Source of the DNA: Puffinus mauretanicus | Taxonomy: Eukaryota > Chordata > Aves > Procellariiformes > Procellariidae | NCBI GenBank assembly: GCA_023333565.1 | Contig: JAJKFH010004053.1 | Location: forward strand, 310,001 to 374,000 | Length of the DNA: 64,000 nucleotides | Direction of reading: 5' to 3' | Part shown: positions 49,301 through 62,910 of the stretch, one piece after another | Layout: every line of letters starts with the position of its first letter | Numbering within the stretch: position 1 is the first letter of the stretch | Notes under the pieces: model-generated | Database searches by the model: none | What the model was told of the DNA's origin: nothing | Seen by the model: the letters and a program-made list of their open reading frames with translations, nothing else | Made by a program: the position numbers and the translations under genes

Positions 49301-52300
49301 TTGAAACTACGTACACGTGCACACAAAAAAAAACCCTGAAAAGTGCAATTCTGCCCTGTACGTGTCAGCAAACAACAGTTTCAATCCCAAACTCTCACCC
49401 TTCCAAAACTCCCCCTGCCAATTCTGCAAAAGTGCTAGATGATTTTGATAGCAAGCTATCTGTGACAATAATACAAATATGCTCATTTCTCACAAATAAA
49501 GAAAATAATACATGGCTCAATAAGTCTGACAAAAAAAAAATTAACACAGACTAGTGAACAGACATTAAATGAAAACAGAGATCTAAACCTATTCTGCATC
49601 AGCTGTTTTAAGACTTCATGAAGGAGTTATAACCATTCAACAGACTTGCTGGTGAAACACTGAGGAAGGCTGAAAACCTCACAACCCTCCATTTCCAAGA
49701 CCAGTTAGCTTTCGTTCCAAATCAAAACATTGTTCTTCTAACGGTTCTCTTCAAAGACTGAATTTCAGCCAATATCAAGTTAATAAAAGCAGTCGAGAAT
49801 CATGACATGCTGCAAAACGACTGAATTAGCAGCAGCAAGCCCTGACAGAAGACCCATTCAAATCAGACCCTTCTCTATCCCAACAATCTCAAACACAAAG
49901 TCTGCAAAGTAGCAGCAGGGAAAAAAGTTAAGTACCAAATCTAGTGAATTTCTGTCAAGAAAAAGAATGGTGTTTTTCAAATTCTTCAGTTTCATTAACA
50001 TTATTTAATATTAACATTATTTCCCTTACTGCTTATATTGTCTTATTAGTGCAATGGTCAAACAATACTCACAGGTGATCTATAAAGATATGTTTTTAAA
50101 TATATTTACAGAGATTTTTTTTTTTTCTTTTAGAATTACCTACCAAGTGTTTGTCAAAACTGGAAGAAGAATTTTAAAAAGCCCATAGTTTGCTGCACAC
50201 GTTTTGTGTGATGACAGTTATTAGGTTCAGCGTGAGTACAGTCCCATGTGCCTTATGTTTTTACTAACAAATCATTGAGGGAACGTATTCCTGTAGCCAA
50301 ATACTACTTCAACAGTGGTACTTCTCCAGCATCTTACCAATAACGTTGAATTAGGACAGACCGTTAAAGGACCTGAAGCTGCGATCCTGGGATACCAGAT
50401 CATCACTCAGTCAACAGGATCTGGGAACAGGTGATATAATTTGCCCTACTGCAAGTGAGACCTCTTCAGTTCTTTCATAAATGATGTTGGGTTTAGAAAA
50501 GTGGTTGAGCAGAGGGAGTTTTGATGAGCATTGTGTTGAGAAACAATCAGTATGCACAGGGAGAAGGAATAAGCCTTTTTCTCCCTCAGATTTGTCTGAA
50601 CAAGGGAATGAACTATCCCTCAGGACGCCAGAGAAGGGGGAATCATCTGTGCTTAATGCTGCAGCATCCTCTCTTCATAAAGAAGCTTAATATAACCCAT
50701 CATAGCTGGGCAAAAAGGCAGTAATCTCAGAATCCATGCAATAGAGTATCAAAGAAGCTTCCATATCTTTCTAAAAGTTGTCAGTGTATTCAGTGGAACT
50801 GAAATGAAAAAGGCTGAAAACAATACACACAGGAAAAAAACAGAGAGGGGAGGCAAGTACCCTTTAAATTACAGGTATTGGTAGACCAAATGGCTTGTGG
50901 AAGCTATATTTCACCAGCACAGCTAATATACTCGCTACAGCTAAGATAAAATTGGTTAAAATCAGCTTTTCTTAATTTAATATATATCTAATAATATAGG
51001 AGGCAGGGAGACTCGATTCTCTCTAAAGCTACCCAGCTTCATTCCCAGAGCAAATAAGTCACTGCTATGGCAAAAAAGTATGATCTCACCACTCGCTTCA
51101 TTCGATGTGTTTTGACAAATTACTGAAGAACTCCAATTCTTCAGTACTGCATCTATTCAAGAATATTTATAGGCTCCCTCTACCTGCTCATCCCCTCCTT
51201 TTCGCTAAAAAAGACACGTCTCCAAGGATGACTAACTGGAAAGGGGAACACAGGCGTCCTTATTGGTAATTACAGCTGCAGCAGACTGCCAGCCTCATGG
51301 GCTTGCATCTTCCTCCAGGGCTCCAGGCGTCACAAAAGAGGCACTGAAATTGAAGAAAACTACGGAGGGACAATTACCGTTTTACCTCAAGTTCCAATGT
51401 ATTATCCAAGGGATTGATGACTAACTTTATTGTGAAAGTAAAAGCTGAAATGAGACGCTGGAAGGTTGGATGGGAGGTAGTTAGGCCTGGCTGTGGGATC
51501 TCCTCGTTAACACCTGAGGGAAGGCTCTGAGTCCTCGTACTGAGTAAAAGGCCATCTAACAAGTTTTAAAACACACAAGAGGAGAACACGATTACAACTT
51601 CTTAGCACATGCTGCTTCCACAGGGAAAATAGTTTGTTCTCTCGCTCATCTAAGGCAACAACTTGTTGACCAATGACTGACTTTCTAAATTAAAACTAAA
51701 GCTAAAACATGTCTCTAACTATGCTACCATAAATGCAGTCTTTGGCGTATACTTAACTTACCTTTGAGTGTTAGGATCATGTAAAAACAGGCAGATGAGC
51801 TTTCAATGATATGAGACACTTGAGTATGCTTCTCCACACCATGAAGTACCTCCTATTAAACATTACGTTATAGCAAAGCATTGAACCAGGGATGCAAATA
51901 AAAAATGAACATTTTACTGCTTATGTGGCTTCATATTTCTCAGCTGATTTCTGTTGACAAGAATTTCCAAGTAAAAAATCTTCCACGGCAAAGATTCAAC
52001 AACCACCCACATTTTTTTTTTGTTAATGATAACAATTCAAAGGAAGAATAAGGTCTGTGAGTGTTCCACCTCTGAAGAGCTTGAAATTTGATTTTTCTCC
52101 CTACCAGATCAAGAAAATAAAAGCCTGTTGTAAACAAAGTGGAAGAAAATAAAAGAAGAAGAACTGAAGGCCAAAAATTTCTCTAGCAAACTGATGTTAT
52201 AAACGTTGCATTTTTAAACATACAATGAAACCAGAAGGCATGCTGCTTGCTTACAGACACATAGAAGTATGATAAACCTCTGTACCAACACTTGTACGGG

Positions 52301-55300
52301 AGCAGCAGTGCCTGCAAAAGCAGCCAGCGGTTCATCCCCGCGGTAGCATCCCCGGGCAGGACCACACAGGTAGTAAAGCTCTTCCAGAGAGTTTTCTTTC
52401 ATCTGTTCTGTTACCTACATTTCTCAACTCTCTGCCTGGCATGAGATTTTGACAGATATCTGTAGACGAAGCATTTCAAAGTCACAGGGAATCTCTTTCT
52501 TGGTTGTTAAGTGTCCATGACTTTTTTCAGGGGGAAAAAAATTCCTAAAAGCCCCAAAGAGTTAAGCTAGAAAAAGATGAATTAAAATACCTGTAATTAA
52601 TTGTATACAGACTAAAGAAAAGTAGTATACCATCATGAAAAAATAAACCTGTTATAGTACATTTTCAGAAGTGAAGCGGTGGTACACACCAAGCACTTCA
52701 AATATTGCACATGGCTGGGCATTTTAAGAGCTTTTACAAATAACGCTTTTGGCATCCAGTAAAGCTAGTACTCCTAATGAGCATAAAAAGAAAAAAAAAT
52801 TGCAACAAAATCCCAGCAAACTTTTCACATGTAAATTTAACCTGACAACAATCTCTTAAAAAGGTTGGTAATTTCAGAGTTTCCTACCAAGACCCAAACA
52901 GAAATAACATCAAATTGGGAATAGAAGCACTGATGCATGGGTAAGCAAGGAGATTTCTCAAGCTTTTTAAAAAATAATTTTGTACACATACAAATGCATT
53001 TCATCTGTGTGAGAACTTGAGCAAAGTAACTGAATGCATAATAAATTATAACTTTTTTAAAAGCAGTGCTGTTCATTCACCTTCCTTTCTTAAAGACTGA
53101 ATTACTGACAAATGGATTTCTTAAAAGAAAGGAGGAAACAAAGCAAAATTATTTATATTAGTCAAATGATAGAATATGGTGTTCATTAATTCAAACAAAG
53201 TAAATTCCTTAATGTAAGAGCATCAATATATCAGAGAGATCTTACAAATTTAGCATGTTAACTTCTGTCTACTTTTGATCTACTGTAAGGATTTAGTTAA
53301 TTTTTTCTTGCAACAGCCTCATCTTACAAAGATTTATAGCTTTTTAATTTTTACACTGTAATACACTCCCAGATCTCAATGGAACTATTCATGTCGTTAA
53401 ATGTAGAGAATACACATACGTCTTTTGCAGGAGTAAGGCCCAATTCTCAGACCAAGCTCCAAATTCAAGTAATAAGTCAATGTTTAAGTAGGGGAAAAAA
53501 AAGGCTGCCAATTGCCTGTATCATTCATTCAGTTTTCAGAATGCGTGCTCAGGAGGAAAGAGGGAAAACCCCTCCCCTTTAGCAAAGTATCTAGGCAAAC
53601 CATTCAAGGGAAGATGTATTCCAGGTAAAGATTGACAAGTTGCAAGTCTGTGGAAAAATTAAAAATGAATATGTAAAAGAATGTCTGACTATTTCAAGGT
53701 AATTCATGTTTTACCTCAACATCTCAAAAGACAGACCTTGTTCTGCTACTATTTTTTTTCCTTTTGTAGTTATAGGCACATTTTTAATTGAATGGAACTG
53801 CAGAGAAACCGTTAAAGGCAAATGTTACAGTGAAAGCAGAGAAATGAGGGGACCTAAATCTTTGAGGAACGAAATCCTGAGCTAGGATTTAGGAAAAAGA
53901 CAGGCTTTTATTGTTCTTTGAGGCCTAAATTACCCTTCATTTGGCTTCAGTAATTTAGAAGTTAGGCATCTATGCTGGGGTGCAGTTCTTGGTTCAGACA
54001 CCTAACTTTGGGTGCCTGTAGTCTCTTTGTAGTCACTTGAGATCTAGTCAGTATCTTCAAAGGGGACAGAAGGAGTTGTCTCACCATAAGCAACCACCAG
54101 TGCTGGTCACCTGAACAGTGCTCTCTGCTCCGCTGGGTGTATTGGCTGCATCTCCATTGATGCTGAGGTGCCCAGGCACCTGCTGCAGACACATTGGCAT
54201 CTTCTTGGATGTCTTAGTTTGGATCTGAACCACATCCCTCATCAATGTCAGTATTTCTTTTCTAAACCCAGGGAGAAAAATAAACACCTCTGAAGGAAAG
54301 TTCATCCCTTCCGAAGTATGTATAGAATAAATAGGATGATCTGTCTTCCAGGGGTACCTGCCCTGCTCCCAGCGCCACAAGGCAAGGTTCACTGGCTGAC
54401 TTTGGAACAGACGTGCTGAAGGAGAATCATCACATTTTAGAAATCTACGGTGCTATCATTTAAGCTTCAGACCAGCGAGGTAAATTCCACTACCGGGACT
54501 GTCTGGAATGGATGGTCCTTGGTAGGAGTTTGGTCCTTCGAGATGTATTTCACTTAAACTGGAATTCAGTCAGGTCTGCTGGAGCCTGCCTGAATGGCAA
54601 GACGAGCAGTGGACATGCAAGCTTGGCTCACTTTGGTGCCCACCTGGAGCCCATTTGTTCTTAGGGAAACCCAGCGTTTTTGCCCACGCCCCATCTATGA
54701 ACGTGAAGGTTTAGTAACTTTGCTATAAAGGGGATGAACTTCCTTTCCATTTTCTGGAACTTTTGTTTCACCCCCATGACTATTAACCCCTGCTACTATT
54801 TCACCTCTGCAAAACAAAGCTCATTACTGCTTACTGCAAATCGATTTCCACATGCTTCCTCCCCTCATTTTCGCTGTACTCCTGAGTTCCCCATCCTACT
54901 CTGGGTCTATGTCTAACCTCTGTTTCAACAAGTCTGTCTGCCCACCATTCCTCCTTCTTTTATGGGCTTTGATAATAGCCACTAAACTACTTTTCGTCCC
55001 ACTGATTACAGCTGCCCCACCTATTTTCTTTTCCCTACCTTCCTAGGTGTACTGCCCATATAATTGCAGTCCCTGCGTGGCCATTTTTCCACACTCTGTA
55101 AAATCTTCTTCCCCCTGCCCTACCCTTTCATTGGTTTTACAGTTTCACAGGTATGGTTTGGGTTTTTTTTGTGTCTCAAATCCCACAGCAGTGCTTCACC
55201 TTACGTACTTAGAAACTAGGACTGAATACTGGCTGCAATCGCCAAGCCACAAAACTAATACACTCTGAGGATCAAATGCCTCAAGAGTAGAAATGAAAAA

Positions 55301-56786
55301 CTGATGGAAGCCAACAGCCAGAATTGGTTTTGCTGCTTAGCCATGGAGGCATGATGAAGATAGAAGGCGGTGATCTGTTTTCTCTGTCTACAAGTAACTT
55401 TGTCATCAAATGCATTTACTCTGAAGGGCAAATAAAGCTCATTGTATATGGAACCCTTCGATAATTATACAACATAAATGTCCACTTGGAGGTGCTAAGG
55501 CAGTGCCCATTGCATATTTGCATGATCGGGAAATCTAGGTCTCATCCAGCACAACCCATCAGGCTAAGCATGCTGTTTTTCAAATGTCACGTCAGTCTCT
55601 CGGCACGTGTGTGTTATATTTTTAGTCCCTGGCCTCTTTCCTGGACCTGCTGTTTCTCTCTCAGTGCCCCGGACGCGGTCAGTCTCCCAGGGGCGCACAG
55701 GCAGCCTGTGGGCGACCCCACAGAAGTGCTTTTGCAAATTGACACTCGCATGTATCAATGACTTGTCTACTGTGGAAGTGCTGCCACCTCCAAAAGAGAG
55801 CAGTGAAGGTACGGGAGCTCAGTGCCGAATTCTTAGCAACTTAGGCAAAGCCGACACTGTCATAGGTATTTCAGCAGTGTATTAAAGCTGGTAGGCAGTA
55901 TACTGATACTCAAGCTAAAGATCTTGACCAGAACCCCAAAGTCAAAGCTCTTACTTTCATGAGGAGTCCTATAACTGCTACGCCATCACTGGGGGAGAGA
56001 CTGATGGCCCTGGGGGCCCCGGGCTGGGCCACAGGCAGGGTGGGGGGAGGCCCCAGGGGAGGCTGGGCAAGGCCAAGAAGACCCTTTCATACCCTTCATG
56101 ACCTGACAGTGGATTTTTGTGGAGAAGGTTCATCACATTTTGGAATGATAAAGTCCTGTTTCCGATTATTGAAATCTGAGCAGATTGCAGTTCAAGAAGA
56201 CACTGCTGCTCTGTGAATCAAGCTGTGCTGAACATCACATCTCATCATATATTCTCATTTCCACATCTGTGCTTGGAAAGAGAGACTTTGTAATGAACTA
56301 TGTACAAAAGAAGGGCACACATCATCAAACTGAATGGGTGTGGACAGATCCTGCAGCTAAGCCAGCTTAGACCTTTATGGCATGCCACTTAAACCATGGT
56401 GACCCCCCTTCAGAAAAAGATATCTTTCAAAGCAAGCAGCATCTCCAGATCTTCTGCAGCCATCAGTGCCAGAGGCGTATTTCAACAGCCTGAAACACTG
56501 CACTGCCGGCAAAGCTATGAATTTATGGTGTGAAATTGTAAGGGAGAGCTGAAACAAAGGAAATGTTTTTGATGTTCCAAAGTTAAAAAGAAGTTTTCAA
56601 GTCTTCACAGTTTATTATCACTCACTGATTGAGTTCTATGAATGATCAGCCAGTGAAGTAAATAACTTGGAATATATTTAGCAAAGGGATGAAGATACAT
56701 CTATCCTCTGTACATAATTTCTGAAGTTTAAGTTTAAGTCCTAGCTCCACTGAACTCATAAGAATTTTATAACCAATCCCTGTAGT

Positions 56787-56826
56787 GCAAGATTTCACCA
56801 GCTATTGCAGGATTTCACCAGCTATT
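56787..56826. repeat. 20-bp tandem duplication
   Basis: GCARGATTTCACCAGCTATT occurs twice with no spacer and one A/G difference. Local slippage duplication. Confidence 0.88.
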
Positions 56827-59800
56827 TCATTTGTTCATACTGGTATTGAATTCTAGACTTTGAACTTGTGTTTATCTACACTGGCTCAATGTGTTTCAAA
56901 TGCACAAAGAAAATTTGAAGAGCAAGAATATACACTATATACATTGTGCCTGCCACTGTAGGCATCCACAACAGTGAATTATAGCCATGCATGTCTATAA
57001 TTTCTAGCAATATTGGTAGTTATATTCCATTTCAAACTTGAACAAACAAATAATAAAATGCATACTTCTGGTATAGTTATTTAGAGCACATCCCTGTGTC
57101 CTGAAATCTCCTTCTAAGCACAGAAACGATGGGGGTTTTGTTCTTATGTTATCTGACAAATTCAATATTCCTACAACTGCCACGGTCAAAAGGTAGAAAA
57201 CTCATATTACAGTAACATAAACAGCAGACTGCCATTTTGAAATCTCACACACAACAAGAATTTATTTAAAGAAGAAGGCCAAACTGATATTGTAGATTTA
57301 TGCATAGGCAACTTGTGGTGGCTTAATAGTTCAAGTATATATAACATCAAGAAAAGTTGCATATAAATGTAATTATTTTCTTGAATGTCCCAAGAATAAT
57401 TTTAACAAAAATTACACTAGCTGTAATAAAAATCATCTTTGTAACTTTTTACCTGGTAAATTAATGCTGCTTAGTTGGCAGCCAGTAATTTTTTAATCCA
57501 AAGTGGTCAAACTATTGTGATTTATGTGACTGTACTCTTTTCATGTAACCACTGTTGAATACCGATTACTTCATACGTGATACTTAAGACTTGGGAGAAT
57601 CAGCCTCTCCCACATAGAACAATTGTGGCTCAAAATGCCTGGATCATTTCATTGTTTTTCTGATCCTCCATCTCTTAATTGGGAGTAATCAGCATTTCAT
57701 ACAATTTTTATTAAGCAGTGTTTGCAAATGTAAGGTGCTTTGAACCTGACAGTGCTAAGTGCTACTAGCACACTGAAATTACAGGTAAGACATAGATCTT
57801 TCATAAATCTTCATAAATGCACTCCACCTTATCTCAGATTAGATAAAAGTGGCAACTACTTGGATGCATAAAAAAAAAAAGTCTACGATTGCTGTATTAA
57901 TATAAATACAGACAGACATTTGTTGGATGCTTTTTACTACATCCTTGAAAAATCACTGTCAATGCAATAGGTTTACCTGCTCTACGTGGATGAAGACCAT
58001 TACTTGTAACAAATTCTAAGACTTTGGAATAGTAAAAGCAGAGCTGGATTCAGGGCTCCAAGCCTTACATACCTTAGTGAGACTTTTGACAGATTGAGAG
58101 GGATTAATTATATCAATATCCAAAATATCTAATTGGGACTACAAATAGTCCTATTTAATAACAGTATTTCCTCTCTGTGCATTTGCAGCAAAGCAGCAGT
58201 TCTGACTCTTTTTAGCCTACGTTTCCAGTGCTGGCAGCCGTGCAAACACGAGGTGGCCAAGCCGGTTCCCGTTAATTACACCCCAACTGCAGTGCAGGCT
58301 CAGGGAGCACCCAGTGCGCCCCACACTCCCACCTCCCCTTGTCCAAACACCCCGCCTGCTTCCCAGGGTCGGCAGGAGAAGAGGAAAGAAGAGGGTATGC
58401 ATCCTCCGTGCACCCCGGGGAGCTCCCACAGCTCTGACGTACACCACAGTCAGAACATCAGATGCCCCATGATCTGTGATAAACGCACCCATTTAAACAC
58501 GTAGTCTCTGTAAATCTCCACATACTGATGAGGGCATAGGTTCGCATGTGACAAGGTTACAGAATTGAGCCCTACAGGCTATTCTCATTATTGCTATCAG
58601 TATTGCAGCAGTGATATTGACAGTGATGGCAGTTTTCCTGCCAGGAGGGTTTTGTGTTTTAAATTTAAACAAGATCCCGTTTATAAATAGCAACAGAACA
58701 ATGTGGTTAAATACTCTCCTTTGCCAGCGTCATAATGATTCCAAATTGCATCAATGGAAGCAGAGAAAATTAACAGCTTTGCCTTAATCCTTTGTATGTT
58801 ATGTTGGGGAACTTGTCAATATGACTCCATTCCCAGCATTTCTATTCCTGTAACTTGCTGTAAAGAAAATAAAATAGAATGTCCCTAAAGACAAATTATC
58901 TAAACCAGAAAGGGGGCAAGGATTAAGGTAAAAAGTCCGAAGTTGAAGATACTGCTCATGGCAACTGTTGAGATTGGCTGCGCTTCTTCAAAGGAAAAAA
59001 ATAAATGCAAGAATCACACAACGCAAAAGTAAAAATTAACTTTCCTATTTTCTAGTGGAATTCCCCTACAATTTAATATCGATTCCTTTTCTTTAACAGT
59101 TGGATACAGCATGCTATACAACTTGCTTTCAGTGTGTTGCTCAGTAGAAAGTGTTGGTCTCCATTATATTACTGAAGCTTACGGAGGCATAGTTAAATGC
59201 CATGTAAATAACAAACCATAGCACATTTCACCAGATGGCCGTTCAAAGGCTCGTGTAGGCATCCAGAAAACCTACAAAGATGGAATTTATAATGGGAGTA
59301 GTTACTAAGCCCACCCTACAAGCAGTACAAATACGACAGTAATGCAGGAAAACAGCTAAAAAGGGAATAGGTCTGATTTATCACCGCACTACTGTAGTTT
59401 CACATGACTCTAATTCCAGCAATTTTGCCAGGAATCGGTCCAATCTGCTTTGGGTGGACAGAGTTAGAGTGGCTTTAGGCAGAGTAACACAGCAATGAAT
59501 CAGATTTTCTACCAACTGTTATTATAGATTTCTCCCTGTCTAAAACCAGGAGGAAATATGAGATATCTTTGAAAATAATTGCAAAATTATATCTTTGTAG
59601 TGATCACTACATATTAAGACAGTGGAGTAAAATATTTCCCGAGGCCAAAAGAAAGTGGAAAAAGTTACTTTCATTACCAAAGTTGTGACATGTAGTAGAA
59701 ATTTGGGGAGATAAAGCATTGACTTGCAAAGCAACTATGTGCATATACTCCGAGAGCCTGACAGCTCAGATGCAGAGGTGGACGCTGCTGCAGCCCCCCT

Positions 59801-60871
59801 GGGGGAGAGCTGCATTTTATTAAAAAAAAAGAAAAACCCAACCCCACCAGTATGCCATGCAGGTTTGCTGTAAGCTGTTACAGGCTCAGGCTTGCTGGGA
59901 AGGCTAGAGCCCAGAGACTGGCTCAGTCACTTGTCCAGCCAGGAGGTTGCTGGCCTCATTGCCAACAGCAACTCAGAAGGCACCTTGCAAAGACTAAGAT
60001 TTTGTCTTCTTGCACTCATGTGCTCTTTCTTTTTCTTTTTTTTTTTTAATTTAATTTACTGCGATAAGTATATGTCTAGGTACAAGTGAAGAATATATAA
60101 TAGTTTATTTCAACTGCACTACAAGTGAAAATTCTCATTTCTAAAGCATGCTGATGAAAACAAGTTTTAACTGGAATGTAGTAAAGGCAAATATCAGAGT
60201 TTAAACAGAGAAAATATCATGCATGAATCTTTGTAGGGGAATTTCTGACTTGAAATCAAAGCCAAAGGAAAAATTATGTTGAAAGATGCAGAGCTGTGAT
60301 GACTTCACATTCAAAGGTAGCAGACTTCTGACCATAGAGAACAAGAGTGAGACTCACAAAAGAGGGGTTTAATATAAGTCCCCTTACAGTTAAGTTTATT
60401 AGGGTTAACAAAATGGTAAAAGTATGAATATGAAATGGGAGACTTTAGAGTGTAGAAGGAAGATGGGAGGAGAGAGTCAGGTAAATTAAATAAGGTAAAC
60501 CTTAAGAAAAGGGAAATACTGTGGATGGGGGTTCAGAGGAATTAATTCTGGAATTCAGGTGAATGAAGCGGGCTACCTGAAGAGGCTGCTCTTCAGGGGG
60601 CTGGTGGGCGTGCCATCCACCTGCCCAACCTAAAAAAGAGTTCACAGCTAAAGGCTCAGTTGTAGCCATACACATTCTGAACACTGCTTTTGGTGTTTTG
60701 TTTTGTTTTGGTTTTTTTAATGTTAAGCCTTAACCAGTGGGAAGTCAAACATTCCATCCCCAAAATCATAAGCTGCCCTTTGTTTTCTTCAGTTTCTTGT
60801 TTTGGGCTTCCGTTTGCCCAGAGACATGTTACATATCATTATCTAGAGAGCATGTAGATGAGATGTGTAGA

Positions 60872-60907
60872 ATGTATACATAAATATATAAATATTTATG
60901 TATACAT
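60872..60907. repeat. Perfect 16-bp inverted repeat with 4-bp loop
   Basis: The left arm 60872-60887 (ATGTATACATAAATAT) and the right arm 60892-60907 are exact reverse complements around an ATAA spacer. It can form a hairpin or cruciform. The arms are AT-rich, so a chance origin from TATA-type low-complexity sequence is possible. A decamer repeat (AAATAAAATG type) follows to about 60,932. Confidence 0.8.
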
Positions 60908-62197
60908 AAATAAAATGAAATAAAATGAAATAGTTATTGCACTGGGGAGGAGCGTGGATGGTATGAGATAGTATCAAGGGCTTGGATGGAACATGAACAC
61001 CCTGGCAGAGTTTCTGTCCGTAATCAGGTATTATTCTTACATCTCCAATAAAGTACACTCAAGTAGTTGCTTGAAATTCTCTTTGGTTCTTGCTCCCTTT
61101 CCCAGTAGTTCTGCAGTAGGAAACTTCCTGCACGTTAAATTTCTTGCCTTTTTTTTTTTTTTTTTGATGGCAAAACAAATGTTAAATTAGAGCTTTACTA
61201 CACTTTATGACACTTTAAATTGATTTTATTTATAGCAGTAAGAATATTTTTTGGCAAATTTAAGTTTAAGTTTTCCTCATTTATTAAAAGCTTTGCTTCC
61301 CCATTCTACACCTTCTTTTCTCCTATGCTCAGGGATGCCTCATCATTTTAAAGTTAGCCACTGTGAGGTCCGGGGTGCCATGTAAAAGCCCTGATTGAAC
61401 AATAACAAAACTTCGCACACAATGCAAGGAAACATTGAGGCTCTTTGCCAATGCAAAAGAAGAAGCAGACTAACTAACTAAAAAACCAAACCAAACCAAA
61501 CAAACACAAAACAGAGGAAGTGTGGGATTTAAGATTATTTAAAAAAAAAAAAAAAGATGAAATGAACTATTAGAGAAGTTCAAGCTATAGTGCTCCTAAT
61601 AAGCTAAGCCAATGAGTAGAGGCTCACAATGCATTTATTAGATGTACAGCTGTATATTTTATAAAATGATAGCATATATTGTTGGTGTAAGAGCATATTC
61701 TCATTACCAAACTAAAAAAATAATTTATTTGGGTCAGAATCAAATTGTAATCTGTTTTCAAGAAAAGTGCTTTCTATGTTTGTTGTGGTTTAAATTTAAT
61801 TGTTTGATTAATCTGAATGTCATCAAGGTATAAGAACAAAATCTAGACTGCAAAGAACTTTTTTTTATTGTTATATGTCAGCCATCAGTGGTTGTTAAAC
61901 AGCCTCAAAACCAACATTGTGTTAGTTTCTAAGATATATACCTCTATCTATTCCTATCTAGCAGCAGCCGTTAAGAAACAAAGTCCTTCCTAATATTTCA
62001 TCTTCCTCAATGAAGCACTGAATTTGCTATAGTACAATGAGAAAGGACGTTTGAAGCGAAGACATCATATTCTTAAATACAAACCTATAAACTCTCTGTT
62101 TACTATCATTCTAATATACTCATAATTTATCAAGTACAGTGATATTTGTTTTCAATAAGGATGAATAATAATATTTGCAAACCTAAATTTGACTTGG

Positions 62198-62257
62198 CAT
62201 ACACGTATTGTCAAACATACATCCATAACAATACATACATGTATTGTCATAAACATA
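62198..62257. repeat. Diverged direct duplication beside the CR1 3' end
   Basis: CATACACGTATTGTCAAACATA (62198-62219) is repeated as a close variant at 62234-62257, the second copy ending 13 bp before the CR1 3' terminus. Looks like a local duplication of flanking DNA. Confidence 0.6.
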
Positions 62258-62310
62258 AATGTCATATTAAAATCACGGAATCATAGAATAGTTTGGGTTG
62301 GAAGGGACCT

Positions 62311-62748
62311 TTAAAGGTCATCTAGTCCAAGCCCCTCGCAAAGAACAGGGACATCTTCAACGAGATCAGGTTGCTCAGAGCCCCATCCAACCAGACCTTG
62401 AATGTTTCCAGGGACGTGGCATCTACCACCTCTCTGGGCAACCTGTGCCAGTGTTTCACCACCCTCATTGTAAAAAAATTTCTTCCTTATATCTAGTCTA
62501 CATCTACCCTCTTTTAGTTTAAAACCATTCCCCCTTGTCCTGTTGCAACAGGCCCTGCTAAAATGTTCGCCACCAACTTTCTTATAAGCCCCCTTTAAGT
62601 ACTGAAAGGCTGCAATAAGGTCTCCCCAAAGCCTTCTCTTCTCCGGGCTGAATAATCTCAACTCTCTCAGCCTTTCTTCATAGGAGAGGCGTTCCACCCC
62701 CCTGATCATTTTTGTGGCCCTCCTCTGAACCCAATCCAACAGGTCCAT
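62311..62748 (-). pseudogene. CR1 ORF2 C-terminal region, frameshifted
   Basis: The frame begins within WVQRRATKMIRGVERL and continues through FQYLKGAYKK and FKLKEGRCRLDIRKKFF, the conserved C-terminal stretch of CR1 ORF2. After KKFF, at a run of A on the plus strand (62472-62478), the frame changes and the last 54 residues or so no longer resemble CR1. The break sits in a homopolymer, so a sequencing or assembly length error is possible, although the other lesions are real substitutions. Confidence 0.88.
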
Positions 62749-62910
62749 CTCTTTCTTGTGCTGAGGGCTCCAGACCTGGACGCAGTACTACAGGTGGGGT
62801 CTCACCAGAGCAGAGGAGAGGGGCACAATCACCTCCCTTGACCTGCTGGCCACACTTCTTTTGATGCAGCCCAGGATACGGTTGGCCTTCTGGGCTGCGA
62901 GCGCACGTTG

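Larger units (their letters stand above)
46400..62190. other. Long AT-rich block, possible intron
   Basis: No recognised gene or mobile element. If the 46-kb start is real this would be largely its intron. It contains a GC-richer, repeat-like patch near 53.95-54.3 kb, a short GC-rich stretch near 56.0-56.1 kb, a candidate exon at 58.2-58.5 kb (see findings), small duplications and a perfect inverted repeat at 60.9 kb. Confidence 0.45.
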
